Assembly (NCBI RefSeq): GCF_051903925.1
Contig: NZ_CP173678.1
Coordinates: 4,030,001-4,094,000, forward strand
Origin: G051903925 sp051903925
GTDB taxonomy: Bacteria; Pseudomonadota; Alphaproteobacteria; Zavarziniales; Zavarziniaceae
Direction of reading: 5' to 3'
Length of the DNA: 64,000 nt
Shown here: positions 25,540 through 34,310 of the stretch, in pieces
How the letters are laid out: every line of letters begins with the position of its first letter
Numbering within the stretch: the stretch's first letter is position 1
Notes under the pieces: model-generated
The model's database searches: none
Seen by the model: only the letters and a program-made list of their open reading frames with translations
What the model was told of the DNA's origin: nothing
Translations under genes and position numbers: made by a program

Positions 25540-25679
25540 CGAATCCTCGCCTGTGTTCTTGGTGGTGCAGGCTAGCAGGTCGCCCCTGCGTCTTCGACCG
25601 GCGGGTAGACTATGCTTGCGCGCGGGGGCCGCAACACCTAGAGATCGGACGAAGAACGAAGGGACGGAGGCTCTCGACC

Positions 25680-26873
25680 ATGACGCAACAGGCAAAGGGC
25701 CCCATGGCGGGGGTCCGCATCATCGACCTGACGCAGTTCATCTTCGGCCCCTATGCGACGCAGAACCTGGGGGACCTGGGCGCTGACGTGATCAAGGTCG
25801 AGGAACCGGGCGGCGACCGTCAGCGCAAGGGCGGCAAGGCCCCAAAGTCGGGCGACATGGGCCCCGTCTACATGGGCTACAACCGCAACAAGCGCTCGGT
25901 GGCCCTCGACCTCAAGAGCGAGGCCGGCAAGCGCGCGCTGCGCCGCCTGATCCGCTCCGCCGACCTGTTCATCCACAACATGCGGATGGAGACGGTGGAG
26001 AAGCTGGGTTTTGCCTATGACGACGTAGCGAAGGTGAAGCCCGACATCATCTATGTCGCCTGCCGGGGCTATGGCTCCGACGGCCCCTATGCCAAGCGAC
26101 AGGCGTTTGACGACCTGATCCAGGCGGCCAGCGGTGCCGCCGACCTGCTGCCGCAACTGGATGGCAATCCCGAACTGCGCCTGCTGCCCTCGGCCGTCGC
26201 GGACAAGGTCAGCGGCCTCTATGGCACGATCGCGATGCTGGCAGCCCTCAACCACAAGGCCCGCACGGGAGAGGGCCAGTTCGTGGAAGTGCCAATGCTG
26301 GAGAGCTTCACCAGCTTCCTGATGAGCGAACACCTCTACGGCCACACCTACGACCCGCCGACCGGGCGCATCGGCTTCACTCAGATGCTGACCCCCGACC
26401 GCAAGCCCTACCCGACCCGCGACGGTTTCCTCTCGGTGCTGCCGGCGTCGCAGGACCAGTCGGCGCGCTTCCTGGAACTGGGCGGCGTGCCCGGCTTCTA
26501 CACAAGCGAGGCGTTCAAGGCGGCACCGGACAGCAAGGCACGCGTGCGCCTGTACTACGACGCCATGCGGCAAGCGGCGCTCAGCCGCACGACCGAGGAC
26601 TGGATGGCCGTCTGTGCCGAGCACGGCATCCCCGTGATGCGCGCCAACACGCTGGCGACCCTGCTCGACGATCCGCATCTCAAGGCGGTCGACTTCTTCG
26701 AGCGGCGCGACCTGCCCGGCGAGGGCACCTGGCGCTCCATGCGGCCGCCCATCAAGTTTGCACGCACCCCGTGCGAGGTGCGCCTGGAGCCGCCCCGAAT
26801 CGGTGAGCATACCGACCAGGTGATGGCTGAACTCGACCGGCTGGACGGTGGCGACGCCGCTGCGGCGGAGTAG
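25680..26873 (+). CDS. Family III acyl-CoA transferase (CaiB/BaiF)
   Basis: 397 residues. It opens with VRIIDLTQFIFGPYATQNLGDLGADVIKVE, with the family signature in the DLGADVIKVE part. The catalytic Asp is in FDDLIQAASG (D144). These dimeric enzymes move CoA between carboxylic acids such as oxalate, carnitine, bile acids or 2-methylacyl acids. GGACGGAGG lies upstream of ATG. The adjacent HSDL2-like SDR and Rieske oxygenase suggest catabolism of a steroid, lipid or aromatic acid. Confidence 0.9.
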   Translation: MTQQAKGPMAGVRIIDLTQFIFGPYATQNLGDLGADVIKVEEPGGDRQRKGGKAPKSGDMGPVYMGYNRNKRSVALDLKSEAGKRALRRLIRSADLFIHNMRMETVEKLGFAYDDVAKVKPDIIYVACRGYGSDGPYAKRQAFDDLIQAASGAADLLPQLDGNPELRLLPSAVADKVSGLYGTIAMLAALNHKARTGEGQFVEVPMLESFTSFLMSEHLYGHTYDPPTGRIGFTQMLTPDRKPYPTRDGFLSVLPASQDQSARFLELGGVPGFYTSEAFKAAPDSKARVRLYYDAMRQAALSRTTEDWMAVCAEHGIPVMRANTLATLLDDPHLKAVDFFERRDLPGEGTWRSMRPPIKFARTPCEVRLEPPRIGEHTDQVMAELDRLDGGDAAAAE

Positions 26874-26983
26874 TCGAACAACGTTCACAAAGCGCTTGAC
26901 GGACCTCTGACGGCACCAGGAAGCTTCACGCGGAGCAGAGGTCCGCAATCGCCCCATGACGGACCCCCCATGGAGGAGCCGTC

Positions 26984-28009
26984 ATGAGCGCCGTCGCCGG
27001 TACCCCGCGCACTCTCCCCGTCGCCGAGCGGCGCGGCCGCGAGAGCGCTCGTCCCCTGCCGGCGGAGGGGGAGAACGGCGTCTTTACCCAGTCCTGGTGG
27101 CCCGTCTGCCTGGCGGAGGAGGTGGCCGCGGCCCAGGTCAAGGGCTTCGGCTTCCTCGACGGGCGCGTCGTCGTGTTCCGCACCGCGGCGGGCAAGGCAA
27201 CCGTGATGAGCGCCTATTGTCCTCACCTGGGTGCCGACCTCGCAGTGGGCGAGGTAGTGGACGATACCGTCCGCTGCGCCTTCCATCACTGGCGCTACGA
27301 CGCCACGGGGGCCTGCGTCGCGACCCTGATCGGTGACCCGCCGCCACCGCGCGCTTGCCTGTTCGTGTTTCCGACGATCGAGAAGTACGGCCTCATCTGG
27401 GCCTTCAACGGGACGGAGCCGCACTACGAGCTGCCCGACTTCCCGGTTCCACATGCGGACCTGGAGTTCCGTACCTTCCGCATCGACGGGTCGTTGCCGG
27501 TCGACCCCTGGATCGTCTGCGCCAATACACCCGACATCCAGCACATCAAGGCGCTGCACGGCATCCGGTTCGCTCAGGAAGACCCGCATGACGAGGTCGA
27601 ATGGACACCCCATTCGATGTATTACAACTTCACCGGCTATCACAAGCAGGGGGAGCCGATCGACAACCGCGTCGGAATCGTCGGCACCAGCCTCTACTAC
27701 CAGCACACCCTGTTCAATGGGCAGTGGTTCGGCTTCCTGGCGCCCTTCGGCATGCCCAGCCCGGGCGAGACGGTGGTCTACATGGTCGTGGCGGCGCGAC
27801 GCGACATGGGGCCGCCCGAGGCTGTCGGCCAATTCCTGGACTTCATCTCCGAGCTTGAGACGCAGATCGTGATGGAAGACTGGCCCATCATGCGGACGAT
27901 CCGCTTCGCGCCGGCGCACCTGACGAAGAGCGACCGAACGCTGGCCCGCTTCTTCCAGTACATGCGCGACTACCCGCGCGCACATCCGTCCGCACCATTC
28001 ATCCGATAG
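26984..28009 (+). CDS. Rieske [2Fe-2S] ring-hydroxylating oxygenase, large subunit type
   Basis: 341 residues. The Rieske cluster ligands are C79-P-H81 and C98-x2-H101. A mononuclear iron site is indicated by ANTPDIQHIKALHG (Asp/His/His pattern) near residue 180-195. This is the architecture of terminal oxygenases that hydroxylate or demethylate aromatic or steroid-like substrates using electrons from a reductase. No reductase or ferredoxin gene is adjacent. It is 110 bp after the CoA transferase and may share its pathway. A hairpin follows the stop. Confidence 0.88.
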   Translation: MSAVAGTPRTLPVAERRGRESARPLPAEGENGVFTQSWWPVCLAEEVAAAQVKGFGFLDGRVVVFRTAAGKATVMSAYCPHLGADLAVGEVVDDTVRCAFHHWRYDATGACVATLIGDPPPPRACLFVFPTIEKYGLIWAFNGTEPHYELPDFPVPHADLEFRTFRIDGSLPVDPWIVCANTPDIQHIKALHGIRFAQEDPHDEVEWTPHSMYYNFTGYHKQGEPIDNRVGIVGTSLYYQHTLFNGQWFGFLAPFGMPSPGETVVYMVVAARRDMGPPEAVGQFLDFISELETQIVMEDWPIMRTIRFAPAHLTKSDRTLARFFQYMRDYPRAHPSAPFIR

Positions 28010-28030
28010 TGGCGCCGCCGCCACGGGGCG

Positions 28031-28054
28031 ATCCCGCAATGCGGGATTTCGTGT
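28031..28054 (+). terminator. Hairpin after the Rieske oxygenase gene
   Basis: ATCCCGC and GCGGGAT form a 7-bp stem with a 3-base loop, followed by TTCGTGTT, 21 bp after the stop codon. This fits an intrinsic terminator. Confidence 0.6.
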
Positions 28055-28102
28055 TAAACCTCAAAGGGCGAAAGGTGCGCTAAGCATCTGACCCAATTGC
28101 CG

Positions 28103-28117
28103 TTAAGGATTTGTTAA
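28103..28117 (+). promoter_or_regulatory. CtrA-type binding site TTAA-N7-TTAA
   Basis: TTAA at 28103-28106 and at 28114-28117 with exactly 7 bases between them match the full CtrA box of alphaproteobacteria, 32 bp before a small ORF. TTAA words are rare in this GC-rich DNA, so the pair is unlikely to be chance. Control by CtrA is inferred. Confidence 0.6.
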
Positions 28118-28148
28118 GCATATCATCCGGGGACGCGTTGGAGGCAGC

Positions 28149-28325
28149 GTGGTTTCCCCGAGCAAGGCCGTGGTCGCGGCAATCGAATCCATCGGCCCGC
28201 GCAACGCCGCCCGGCCCAAGCCCGCAGCGGCGGCCCTGCCCGCCGCGGCGCCGCCACGTGTCGATCCCGGTTACGCGCTGCCCAAGGCGGGGCCGTTGGG
28301 CCGGGTGATCGACATCCTGGTCTGA
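28149..28325 (+). CDS. 58-residue hypothetical protein behind a CtrA box
   Basis: A GTG start with GGAGG 4 nt upstream opens a short protein, MVSPSKAVVAAIESIG..., with an Ala/Pro linker and the C-terminal motif GYALPKAGPLGRVIDILV. Short proteins ending in a conserved (G)xxIDILV-like tail occur in alphaproteobacteria, as far as I can recall, but I cannot name the family. The good ribosome site, the CtrA box just upstream, and codon use like that of neighbouring genes support coding. CtrA control would suggest a motility or cell-cycle role. Confidence 0.6.
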   Translation: MVSPSKAVVAAIESIGPRNAARPKPAAAALPAAAPPRVDPGYALPKAGPLGRVIDILV

Positions 28326-28335
28326 AACCAACGCC

Positions 28336-29151
28336 TCAGAGACTGTTCAGGAAGGCCTGGGCAGCCGCGGGGGCCCGGACCTTGGCCCCGTTGATGAAGA
28401 ACACGAAGACATCGCGGGGCGTCCGCTGCGGCGCAGGCGCCAGCAGGTCAAGATCGTCCGGCACCCCGCCTGCAGCCCAGGTCCGCGCCCGCCCGGCGAA
28501 CCGATGCAGCGCCTGGGTGTCATAGCCGCTCGCGACGTTCTCCTGCGCGTCCTGCAGGCGGAGATAGACGGGGTCCGCCGTCACGTCGGAAAAGGCCGCG
28601 TACTTGCGCGTGTCGGCGATCACCAGCGACACGTCCAGGCGCCGCAGCAGCATCGGCATGGCTGGGACGGCAAAGCTTGCATGTCTCGGCTCCAGTACGT
28701 GGCGCAGCGCCCGACCCTGGACCTCCCGCGGAAGCAGGGCGCAGAATGCCTCGATCTCGTCCGGGTTGAAGACCTTGGTATCGGCGAACTGCCACAGGAT
28801 CGGACCCAACCTGTCGCCTAATTCCACGATGCCAGAGTCGACGAAGCGCGCGATGGACTCGCCCGCGCCGCCCAGGTCCTTGCGGTTCACGGCGAAGCGC
28901 GGGGCCTTCAGCGCGAATACGAAGTCGTCAGGCACCTGCTCCGCCCAGGACCGGAACGTCGCCGGCGTCTGGTTGCGATAGAACGTGCCATTGACCTCGA
29001 TCGCCGTGACGTGGCGGCTGGCATGGGCCAGTTCGTCCTTGTGCTTCAGGCCCGGCGGATAGAAGACCCCGCGCCAGGGCTCGAAGGTCCAGCCGCCAAT
29101 GCCGGCACGGATGCGCCCCTGGCCCGCACGCTTTCCGCTGCCCGTCGTCAT
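28336..29151 (-). CDS. DUF72 family protein
   Basis: 271 residues. It opens with IRAGIGGWTFEPWRGVFYPPGLK and has AIEVNGTFYRNQTPATFRSW, LKAPRFAVNRKDL and LGPILWQF, which together define the DUF72 TIM-barrel-like family. The biochemical function of the family is not established; a nuclease or metal-dependent hydrolase activity has been suggested from fold. It stands alone, convergent with the 58-aa gene and divergent from queF. Confidence 0.88.
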   Translation of the reverse strand: MTTGSGKRAGQGRIRAGIGGWTFEPWRGVFYPPGLKHKDELAHASRHVTAIEVNGTFYRNQTPATFRSWAEQVPDDFVFALKAPRFAVNRKDLGGAGESIARFVDSGIVELGDRLGPILWQFADTKVFNPDEIEAFCALLPREVQGRALRHVLEPRHASFAVPAMPMLLRRLDVSLVIADTRKYAAFSDVTADPVYLRLQDAQENVASGYDTQALHRFAGRARTWAAGGVPDDLDLLAPAPQRTPRDVFVFFINGAKVRAPAAAQAFLNSL

Positions 29152-29190
29152 GTCGCGCCCTCCAACTCCACAGGGGCGCTATCATGCGCG

Positions 29191-29688
29191 ATGAGCGATC
29201 GCCCGCAGCCCGAAAACCCGCATCCACCACGAGCCGGATCGGATGGCCTGACCCAGCTTGGCCGCAATGTCGGCCTGCCCACCTCGCCCCAGGCAGCGCA
29301 CCTGGAACGCGTTCCGAACACCTATCCCCGGACACGGTATGTCGTGCGCTTCGCGGCGCCCGAATTCACCTCCCTGTGTCCCATCACCGGTCAGCCGGAC
29401 TTTGCGCACCTGGTCATCGACTACGTACCCGATCAATGGCTGGTCGAGTCGAAGTCATTGAAGCTCTACCTGGGATCGTTCCGCAATCACGGTGCGTTTC
29501 ACGAAGACTGCACCGTCGGGATCGGCCTGCGCCTTGTCGCCGAGCTGGCACCGCACTGGTTGCGCATCGGTGGGTACTGGTATCCACGCGGCGGCATGCC
29601 GATCGACGTTTTCTGGCAGTCCGGGACGCCGCCTGGTGAGATCTGGCTGCCTGATCCGGGCGTCCCCTCCTATCGCGGGCGAGGCTGA
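29191..29688 (+). CDS. queF: NADPH-dependent 7-cyano-7-deazaguanine reductase (preQ0 reductase)
   Basis: 165 residues, the size of the single-domain QueF type. The catalytic Cys is C63 in FTSLCPITGQPDFA, with the general-acid Asp at D70. ESKSLKLYLGSFRNHG is the QueF signature and FHED carries further active-site residues. The enzyme reduces the nitrile of preQ0 to the amine preQ1 in queuosine tRNA modification. Other queuosine genes are not in the window. The start ATG gives the usual charged N-terminal tail. Confidence 0.93.
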   Translation: MSDRPQPENPHPPRAGSDGLTQLGRNVGLPTSPQAAHLERVPNTYPRTRYVVRFAAPEFTSLCPITGQPDFAHLVIDYVPDQWLVESKSLKLYLGSFRNHGAFHEDCTVGIGLRLVAELAPHWLRIGGYWYPRGGMPIDVFWQSGTPPGEIWLPDPGVPSYRGRG

Positions 29689-29700
29689 CCGCGGAGCTGA

Positions 29701-31056
29701 CTAAAGGCCGGCGATCGGATTGGCCACGCTGCCGTCGGTGAACCGGCTGTGGCGATAGGGCGTCGGATCGACGCGCGGGCGCTCACCGGTGATCATGTCG
29801 GTAATCAGGGCCCCCGCCCCCGGCCCGATGCCGAAGCCATGGCCCGAAAAGCCAGTGGCCACGATGAAGCCGGACAGGCCCTCCACCGGGGAGATGACGG
29901 GGACGGCGTCGGGCGTGGTGTCGATCATGCCGGCCCAGCGCTGCTCGACCTTCATGTGGCGGAAGGCCGGGAAACGGTCGAACAGGTCCTCGGTCGCCTG
30001 GTCCAGGTGGCGATCGACAGGCGCCGGATCCAGGGTACGGACCTCCTCGAACGGGGTGACGTCGCTGCCGCTCCAGGTGCGCTTCCAGCGCCATTCCTGG
30101 AGGAAGCCGGCCGTTATGCGCGGCTCCACGTCCTTTGGGCTCTGCCGCAGGACTGGCAGGTAGTCGCGCAGGTAGCGGAAGCTCTTGGGCACGATCTCGT
30201 GGCGGATGATGCCGCCATTGGCGATCGTGTAGCCGCCGTCCGCGCGCTTGCGGAAGGCAAAGCCCGGCGCCCAGCAGGCAATCTCCGGCACGCCGTCCAG
30301 TGGCGCGGTACGCAGCACGGACGAGCGCACCAGCAATTGCGGCAGGCGTACACCGTGATTGAAGCAGAACGCCTCCGACCATGCGCCACCCGCCAGGACG
30401 ACGGTGCCGCAGGCAATCCGCCCGCGTTCGGTGATGACGCCGGCAACCCGGCCGGCGGCGATATCAAGCGAACGGACCGCGCAGTCGGTCAGGATCGTGG
30501 CGCCCAGGCGCTGCGCCGCCCGCGCAATCGCGGGCGCCGCCTTCTGGGGCTCGGCCCGTGCGTCCGAGGCGGTGTAGAGCGCGCCGGCCCAGGGTCGGGC
30601 AGCCCCCGGCAACAGGTCCTCAAGCTCCCGCCCGCGCACCATCCGCGTGTCCAGCGCGTACTCCCCGGCCATGGCGATCCAGGCCAGGCGCTTCTCGACT
30701 GAGGCCTCGTCCGGGCACAGGTACATGATGCCTGTGTTCCGGAATCCGACATCCTCCCCCACCATCTGGTGCATCTGCGACCACAGGTTCAGCGCCTCGA
30801 CCGAGAGTTCCAGCTCGCGCGGATCACGCCCCATGCGCCGGCACCAGCCCCAGTTGCGGCTCGACTGCTCGCCGGCGATGTGCCCTTTTTCGCAAAGCAC
30901 GACCGGGATGCCCTTCTGGGCCAGGAACAGCGCTGTGGTGGTGCCGATGATGCCGCCGCCGATGATGACGACCTCGGCCTGCGCTGGCACTTCGCTGTCC
31001 GGGGTGACCGGTTCGACATTGGGACCCAATCCGCTCTCCCACATTGGCGCGACCAT
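29701..31056 (-). CDS. FAD-dependent oxidoreductase of the D-amino-acid oxidase (DAO) superfamily
   Basis: 451 residues. The FAD-binding motif VVIIGGGIIGTTTALFLA begins near residue 29. A basic SRNWGWCRRMGRD segment and the C-terminal GHGFGIGPGAG close the FAD site. Such enzymes oxidise amino acids, sarcosine or N-substituted glycines. An upstream ATG and a second ATG four codons later are both possible starts. It follows two small membrane-protein genes on the same strand. Confidence 0.87.
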   Translation of the reverse strand: MVAPMWESGLGPNVEPVTPDSEVPAQAEVVIIGGGIIGTTTALFLAQKGIPVVLCEKGHIAGEQSSRNWGWCRRMGRDPRELELSVEALNLWSQMHQMVGEDVGFRNTGIMYLCPDEASVEKRLAWIAMAGEYALDTRMVRGRELEDLLPGAARPWAGALYTASDARAEPQKAAPAIARAAQRLGATILTDCAVRSLDIAAGRVAGVITERGRIACGTVVLAGGAWSEAFCFNHGVRLPQLLVRSSVLRTAPLDGVPEIACWAPGFAFRKRADGGYTIANGGIIRHEIVPKSFRYLRDYLPVLRQSPKDVEPRITAGFLQEWRWKRTWSGSDVTPFEEVRTLDPAPVDRHLDQATEDLFDRFPAFRHMKVEQRWAGMIDTTPDAVPVISPVEGLSGFIVATGFSGHGFGIGPGAGALITDMITGERPRVDPTPYRHSRFTDGSVANPIAGL

Positions 31057-31142
31057 CGCGGCAGTCTAAGCCCGGCCGGCGCGCTCTTGCTTCAGCAAGC
31101 CTCACGCAGCGGGCGCCGCGCGCTCAAACTGACGCCGACGCC

Positions 31143-31538
31143 TCAGCGCGGCGGCGTCAGGTTCAGCCGGTCGACGAGCCAGACGCCGTCCACCTTCACC
31201 AGGTCGACCTCGGCCCGGACGCGGCCCTGCGGCGTGGCGATGCTCCCGCGAAGACGGCCACGTCCCGGCTTCAGCGCGCGCTTGTTCCAGAATGCTCCAC
31301 TGGACCGGTCCAGGGCGAAGCGGGCCACGACTTCGGCGAATTCGGACCAGGGCACATCGGCGCGGAAGCGCGCGGTGGTGCGTCCCGACCAGACTGTCTC
31401 CACCGGCTCGCGCGACAGGGCGGTGACGAAGTCGCGGCCGGCGTCGGCCAGCGGTCGGGTGATGCGGAACACCGCGGCAAAGATCGCCCCGAACAGCGCA
31501 AGCCCGCCGACGATGGCCAGGACGACGACGCCCCACAT
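31143..31538 (-). CDS. Small protein with one N-terminal membrane helix
   Basis: 131 residues. Residues 3-25 form a strong membrane helix, followed by a domain of about 100 residues with alternating helices and strands (FVTALSREPVETVW, LRGSIATPQGRVRAEVDLVKVDGVWLVDRL). The layout resembles Coa1/Tim21-like or NTF2-like anchored domains, but I cannot assign one. It is 21 bp after the MAPEG gene. Confidence 0.72.
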   Translation of the reverse strand: MWGVVVLAIVGGLALFGAIFAAVFRITRPLADAGRDFVTALSREPVETVWSGRTTARFRADVPWSEFAEVVARFALDRSSGAFWNKRALKPGRGRLRGSIATPQGRVRAEVDLVKVDGVWLVDRLNLTPPR

Positions 31539-31559
31539 GACACAGGCCCTGCCGCGCGC

Positions 31560-31952
31560 CTATAGCGCCTGGATGGCCGTAATCAGGCACAGCACGGCTG
31601 CCACCGTGAAGTAGCCAAGCGTCACCACCATGCCCAGGAAACGGCCTGGCGATTCCCCGCCATTGGCCATCAGCCCCAGGCCATGCGCGGTGCGGCCCAG
31701 GAACAGGGCGGCCCCCAGCGCGTGGACGGACCAGCCGGGCCAGCCGGCGGCTTCGATCAGGAACAGCAGGACAAGGCCTAGCGGGATGTACTCGACCGCG
31801 TTGCCATGCGCCCGGATGCGTCGCTCCAGCATGGGATCGTTGCCGGCGCCAAGCAGCACCTTGCTCGCCATGCGCTGCTGAATCACCGAAAAGGTCAGGA
31901 AGAGAATGAGCAGGGTGCACAGACCTGCCCAGAGCATCGTGATCGACCCCAT
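31560..31952 (-). CDS. MAPEG family membrane protein
   Basis: 130 residues with four membrane helices. The motif ERRIRAHGNAVEYIPLGLVLLF is the MAPEG hallmark (Arg/Asn/Glu near the glutathione site), followed by ALFLGRTAHGLGL. MAPEG proteins include membrane glutathione transferases. Start ATG 31952 has GGGGGTGG upstream; longer frames lack support. The next gene on the opposite strand diverges from it. Confidence 0.88.
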   Translation of the reverse strand: MGSITMLWAGLCTLLILFLTFSVIQQRMASKVLLGAGNDPMLERRIRAHGNAVEYIPLGLVLLFLIEAAGWPGWSVHALGAALFLGRTAHGLGLMANGGESPGRFLGMVVTLGYFTVAAVLCLITAIQAL

Positions 31953-32054
31953 GCCACCCCCATCGCGGCCTTGGCGTATGGCCACCCCATCTGGATAGTA
32001 GCGCCACAGCGCTGGGCAAGAAATCCTGGCGCCAACGAATACGGGAGGATCGGC

Positions 32055-32843
32055 ATGTCGGAGCAGAAGCGGACCGCTATCGTCACCGGGTCGGCCACGG
32101 GCCTGGGGGCGGCGATCGCCAGGCAACTGGCCCAGCGCGGCATCCGCGTGGCGATCAACTATTCGAAGAGCGTCGACGCCGCCAAGGCGACCGCCGCCGC
32201 CTGCGAGTCAGCCGGGGTGGAGACGCTGCTGGTCCAGGCCGACGTGTCCCAGGATGCCGACTGCCGCCGCCTGGTCGCGACCGTGACCGAGCAATGGGGC
32301 CGCCTGGATTACCTGGTCAACAATGCCGGCACGACCAAGTTCGTCGAGCATGCCGACCTGGACGGGCTATCGGCCGAGGACTTCCAGCGCATCTACGGCG
32401 TCAACGTCATCGGTCCGTTCCAGATGATCCGTGCCGCCCGTCAGGCACTGGCCGCGACGGGTGATGCCGCCGTCGTCAACGTCTCGTCCATCGCCGCCAT
32501 CATGGCGGTGGGCAGCAGCGTGGCCTACCTGGCCTCCAAGGGCGCGCTCAATACAATGACACTTGCCCTTGCGCGGGCTCTGGGACCGCAGATCCGCGTC
32601 AACGCGATCTGCCCCGGCTTCATCCAGGGCGAATGGCTGCGCGAAGGCCTGGGCGCGGATCGCTACGACATGACCAAGGCGATCATCGAGCAGACCTCCC
32701 CCCTGCGCCGCGCCGGCACGCCGGAGGAGATCGCGCAGACCGCGATCTACCTCCTGCTGGACGCGAAGCTGGTCACGGGCGAGACGATCATGGTCGATTC
32801 AGGCGTGCACCTGGGCGCTCAGATCACGGCGCCGAAGCCCTGA
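32055..32843 (+). CDS. Short-chain dehydrogenase/reductase (FabG-like SDR)
   Basis: 262 residues with GGGAGG upstream of ATG. Motifs: TGSATGLGAAIA, NNAG, the catalytic Ser in VSSIAA and YLASK. NYSKS after strand 2 suggests NADPH use. The length and C-terminal GETIMVDSGVHLG fit beta-ketoacyl-ACP-reductase-like SDRs. The photolyase gene follows 17 bp after the stop, so both may be one transcript. Confidence 0.88.
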   Translation: MSEQKRTAIVTGSATGLGAAIARQLAQRGIRVAINYSKSVDAAKATAAACESAGVETLLVQADVSQDADCRRLVATVTEQWGRLDYLVNNAGTTKFVEHADLDGLSAEDFQRIYGVNVIGPFQMIRAARQALAATGDAAVVNVSSIAAIMAVGSSVAYLASKGALNTMTLALARALGPQIRVNAICPGFIQGEWLREGLGADRYDMTKAIIEQTSPLRRAGTPEEIAQTAIYLLLDAKLVTGETIMVDSGVHLGAQITAPKP

Positions 32844-32860
32844 CAGCCCAAGCCCCGCTC

Positions 32861-34306
32861 ATGGCGAAGCCGGACCAGCCCGAAACCAGCGCGCCCACCC
32901 TCCTGTGGCTGCGCCAGGACCTGCGCGTGTCCGACAATCCGGCCCTGGTCGCTGCGTCGCGGGGTGGCGGCATCGTCGTTCCCGTGTACCTATTGGACGA
33001 GGACCTGGGCGGCGCCTCGCGCTGGTGGCTGCATCACAGCCTGGCACGGCTCGCTGCGCGCTTCGCCGACCTGGGCAGCCCGCTCATCCTCCAGCGGGGC
33101 GATCCCGCCAAGGTCATTCCGCGCTTGGCACGGACCGTTGGCGCCGGCCGCGTGGTCTGGAGCCATTGTGTGGAGCCCAAAGCGAGGAAGGCAGCGGATG
33201 ATGTCGCCTCGGCCCTTGACCGCGACGGGATCGCCACGACGGTCCTCCACGGCAACACGCTGTTCAGGCCCGGAACGATCCGGACCGGGTCCGGCGGGCA
33301 GTTCAAGGTGTTCACCGCCTTCTGGCGCAAGTGCCTCACGGAACCGCAGCCGGCGGAGCCCCTGCCAGCGCCCCGGGCGCTGCGGGCACCTGACACGGTG
33401 CCCGGCAGCGAATCACTCGACTCCTGGAACCTGCTGCCCAGGCGGCCCGACTGGGCCGGCGGGCTGCGCGCCACCTGGGCACCAGGTGAGGACGGCGCGC
33501 GAAAGCGCCTGGCGAATTTCCTCGAGAATGCCCTGCCGCGCTATGATGGCGGGCGCGATGTGCCGGGGGATGACGCCGGGACCAGCGGCCTCTCGCCCCA
33601 TCTGCATTTTGGCGAGATATCGCCCCGTGCGGTCTGGCACGCCGCGCGCCGTCAGGACGTGGCCGACCGCCATGTCGATCGCCTGCTGTCGGAACTGGGC
33701 TGGCGCGACTTCGCCCATCACCTGATGGAGGCCGATCCCCGCCTGGCCACGCACAGCCAGGATCGTGCCTTCGACCGGATTGAGTGGAACGATGACGCAG
33801 CCGCCCTGCACGCCTGGCAGCGCGGCCGGACGGGCTATCCGATCGTGGACGCGGGCATGCGGCAGCTCTGGGCGACCGGCTTCATGCACAATCGGGTGCG
33901 GATGATCGTGGCCTCGTTCCTGGTCAAGGACCTGCTGGTGCGCTGGCAGGCCGGGGCCGACTGGTTCATGGACACCCTGGTCGATGCCGACCTGCCGGCG
34001 AATGCGATGAACTGGCAGTGGGTCGCCGGCTGCGGGGTTGATGCCGCCCCCTTCTTCCGCATCTTCAACCCGACGACGCAAGGGCAGAAGTTCGACGGCG
34101 ACGGCCGCTACGTGCGGCGCTGGGTGCCGGAACTGGCCGCCCTGCCCGACCGCCACCTGCATGCACCCCACGCCGCCCCGCGGGCCATCCTGGATCAGGC
34201 AGGGATCGTGCTGGGCCGGGACTATCCCCTGCCCATCGTCGACCATGCGGCGGCCCGACTGCGGGCCCTGGAGTCGCTGCGCCGGGCAAGGCCGGCGGAG
34301 GACTGA
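32861..34306 (+). CDS. phrB: Deoxyribodipyrimidine photo-lyase (class I cryptochrome/photolyase)
   Basis: 481 residues. N-terminal LLWLRQDLRVSDNPAL is the antenna-binding alpha/beta domain. The FAD-binding domain shows GLSPHLHFGEISPR, ELGWRDFAHHLM, GRTGYPIVDAGMRQL, MHNRVRMIVASFLVKDLL and NWQWVAGCGVDAAPFFRIFNP, all core photolyase motifs, and the Trp residues for electron transfer are present. It repairs cyclobutane pyrimidine dimers with blue light. Confidence 0.93.
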   Translation: MAKPDQPETSAPTLLWLRQDLRVSDNPALVAASRGGGIVVPVYLLDEDLGGASRWWLHHSLARLAARFADLGSPLILQRGDPAKVIPRLARTVGAGRVVWSHCVEPKARKAADDVASALDRDGIATTVLHGNTLFRPGTIRTGSGGQFKVFTAFWRKCLTEPQPAEPLPAPRALRAPDTVPGSESLDSWNLLPRRPDWAGGLRATWAPGEDGARKRLANFLENALPRYDGGRDVPGDDAGTSGLSPHLHFGEISPRAVWHAARRQDVADRHVDRLLSELGWRDFAHHLMEADPRLATHSQDRAFDRIEWNDDAAALHAWQRGRTGYPIVDAGMRQLWATGFMHNRVRMIVASFLVKDLLVRWQAGADWFMDTLVDADLPANAMNWQWVAGCGVDAAPFFRIFNPTTQGQKFDGDGRYVRRWVPELAALPDRHLHAPHAAPRAILDQAGIVLGRDYPLPIVDHAAARLRALESLRRARPAED

Positions 34307-34310
34307 ACCT

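Noticed and set aside
28111..28308. A 65-codon ORF overlapping the 58-aa gene in another frame
   Set aside because: It has no ribosome site and a Pro/Arg-rich random-looking translation, while the GTG at 28149 has GGAGG and a conserved-looking C-terminus.
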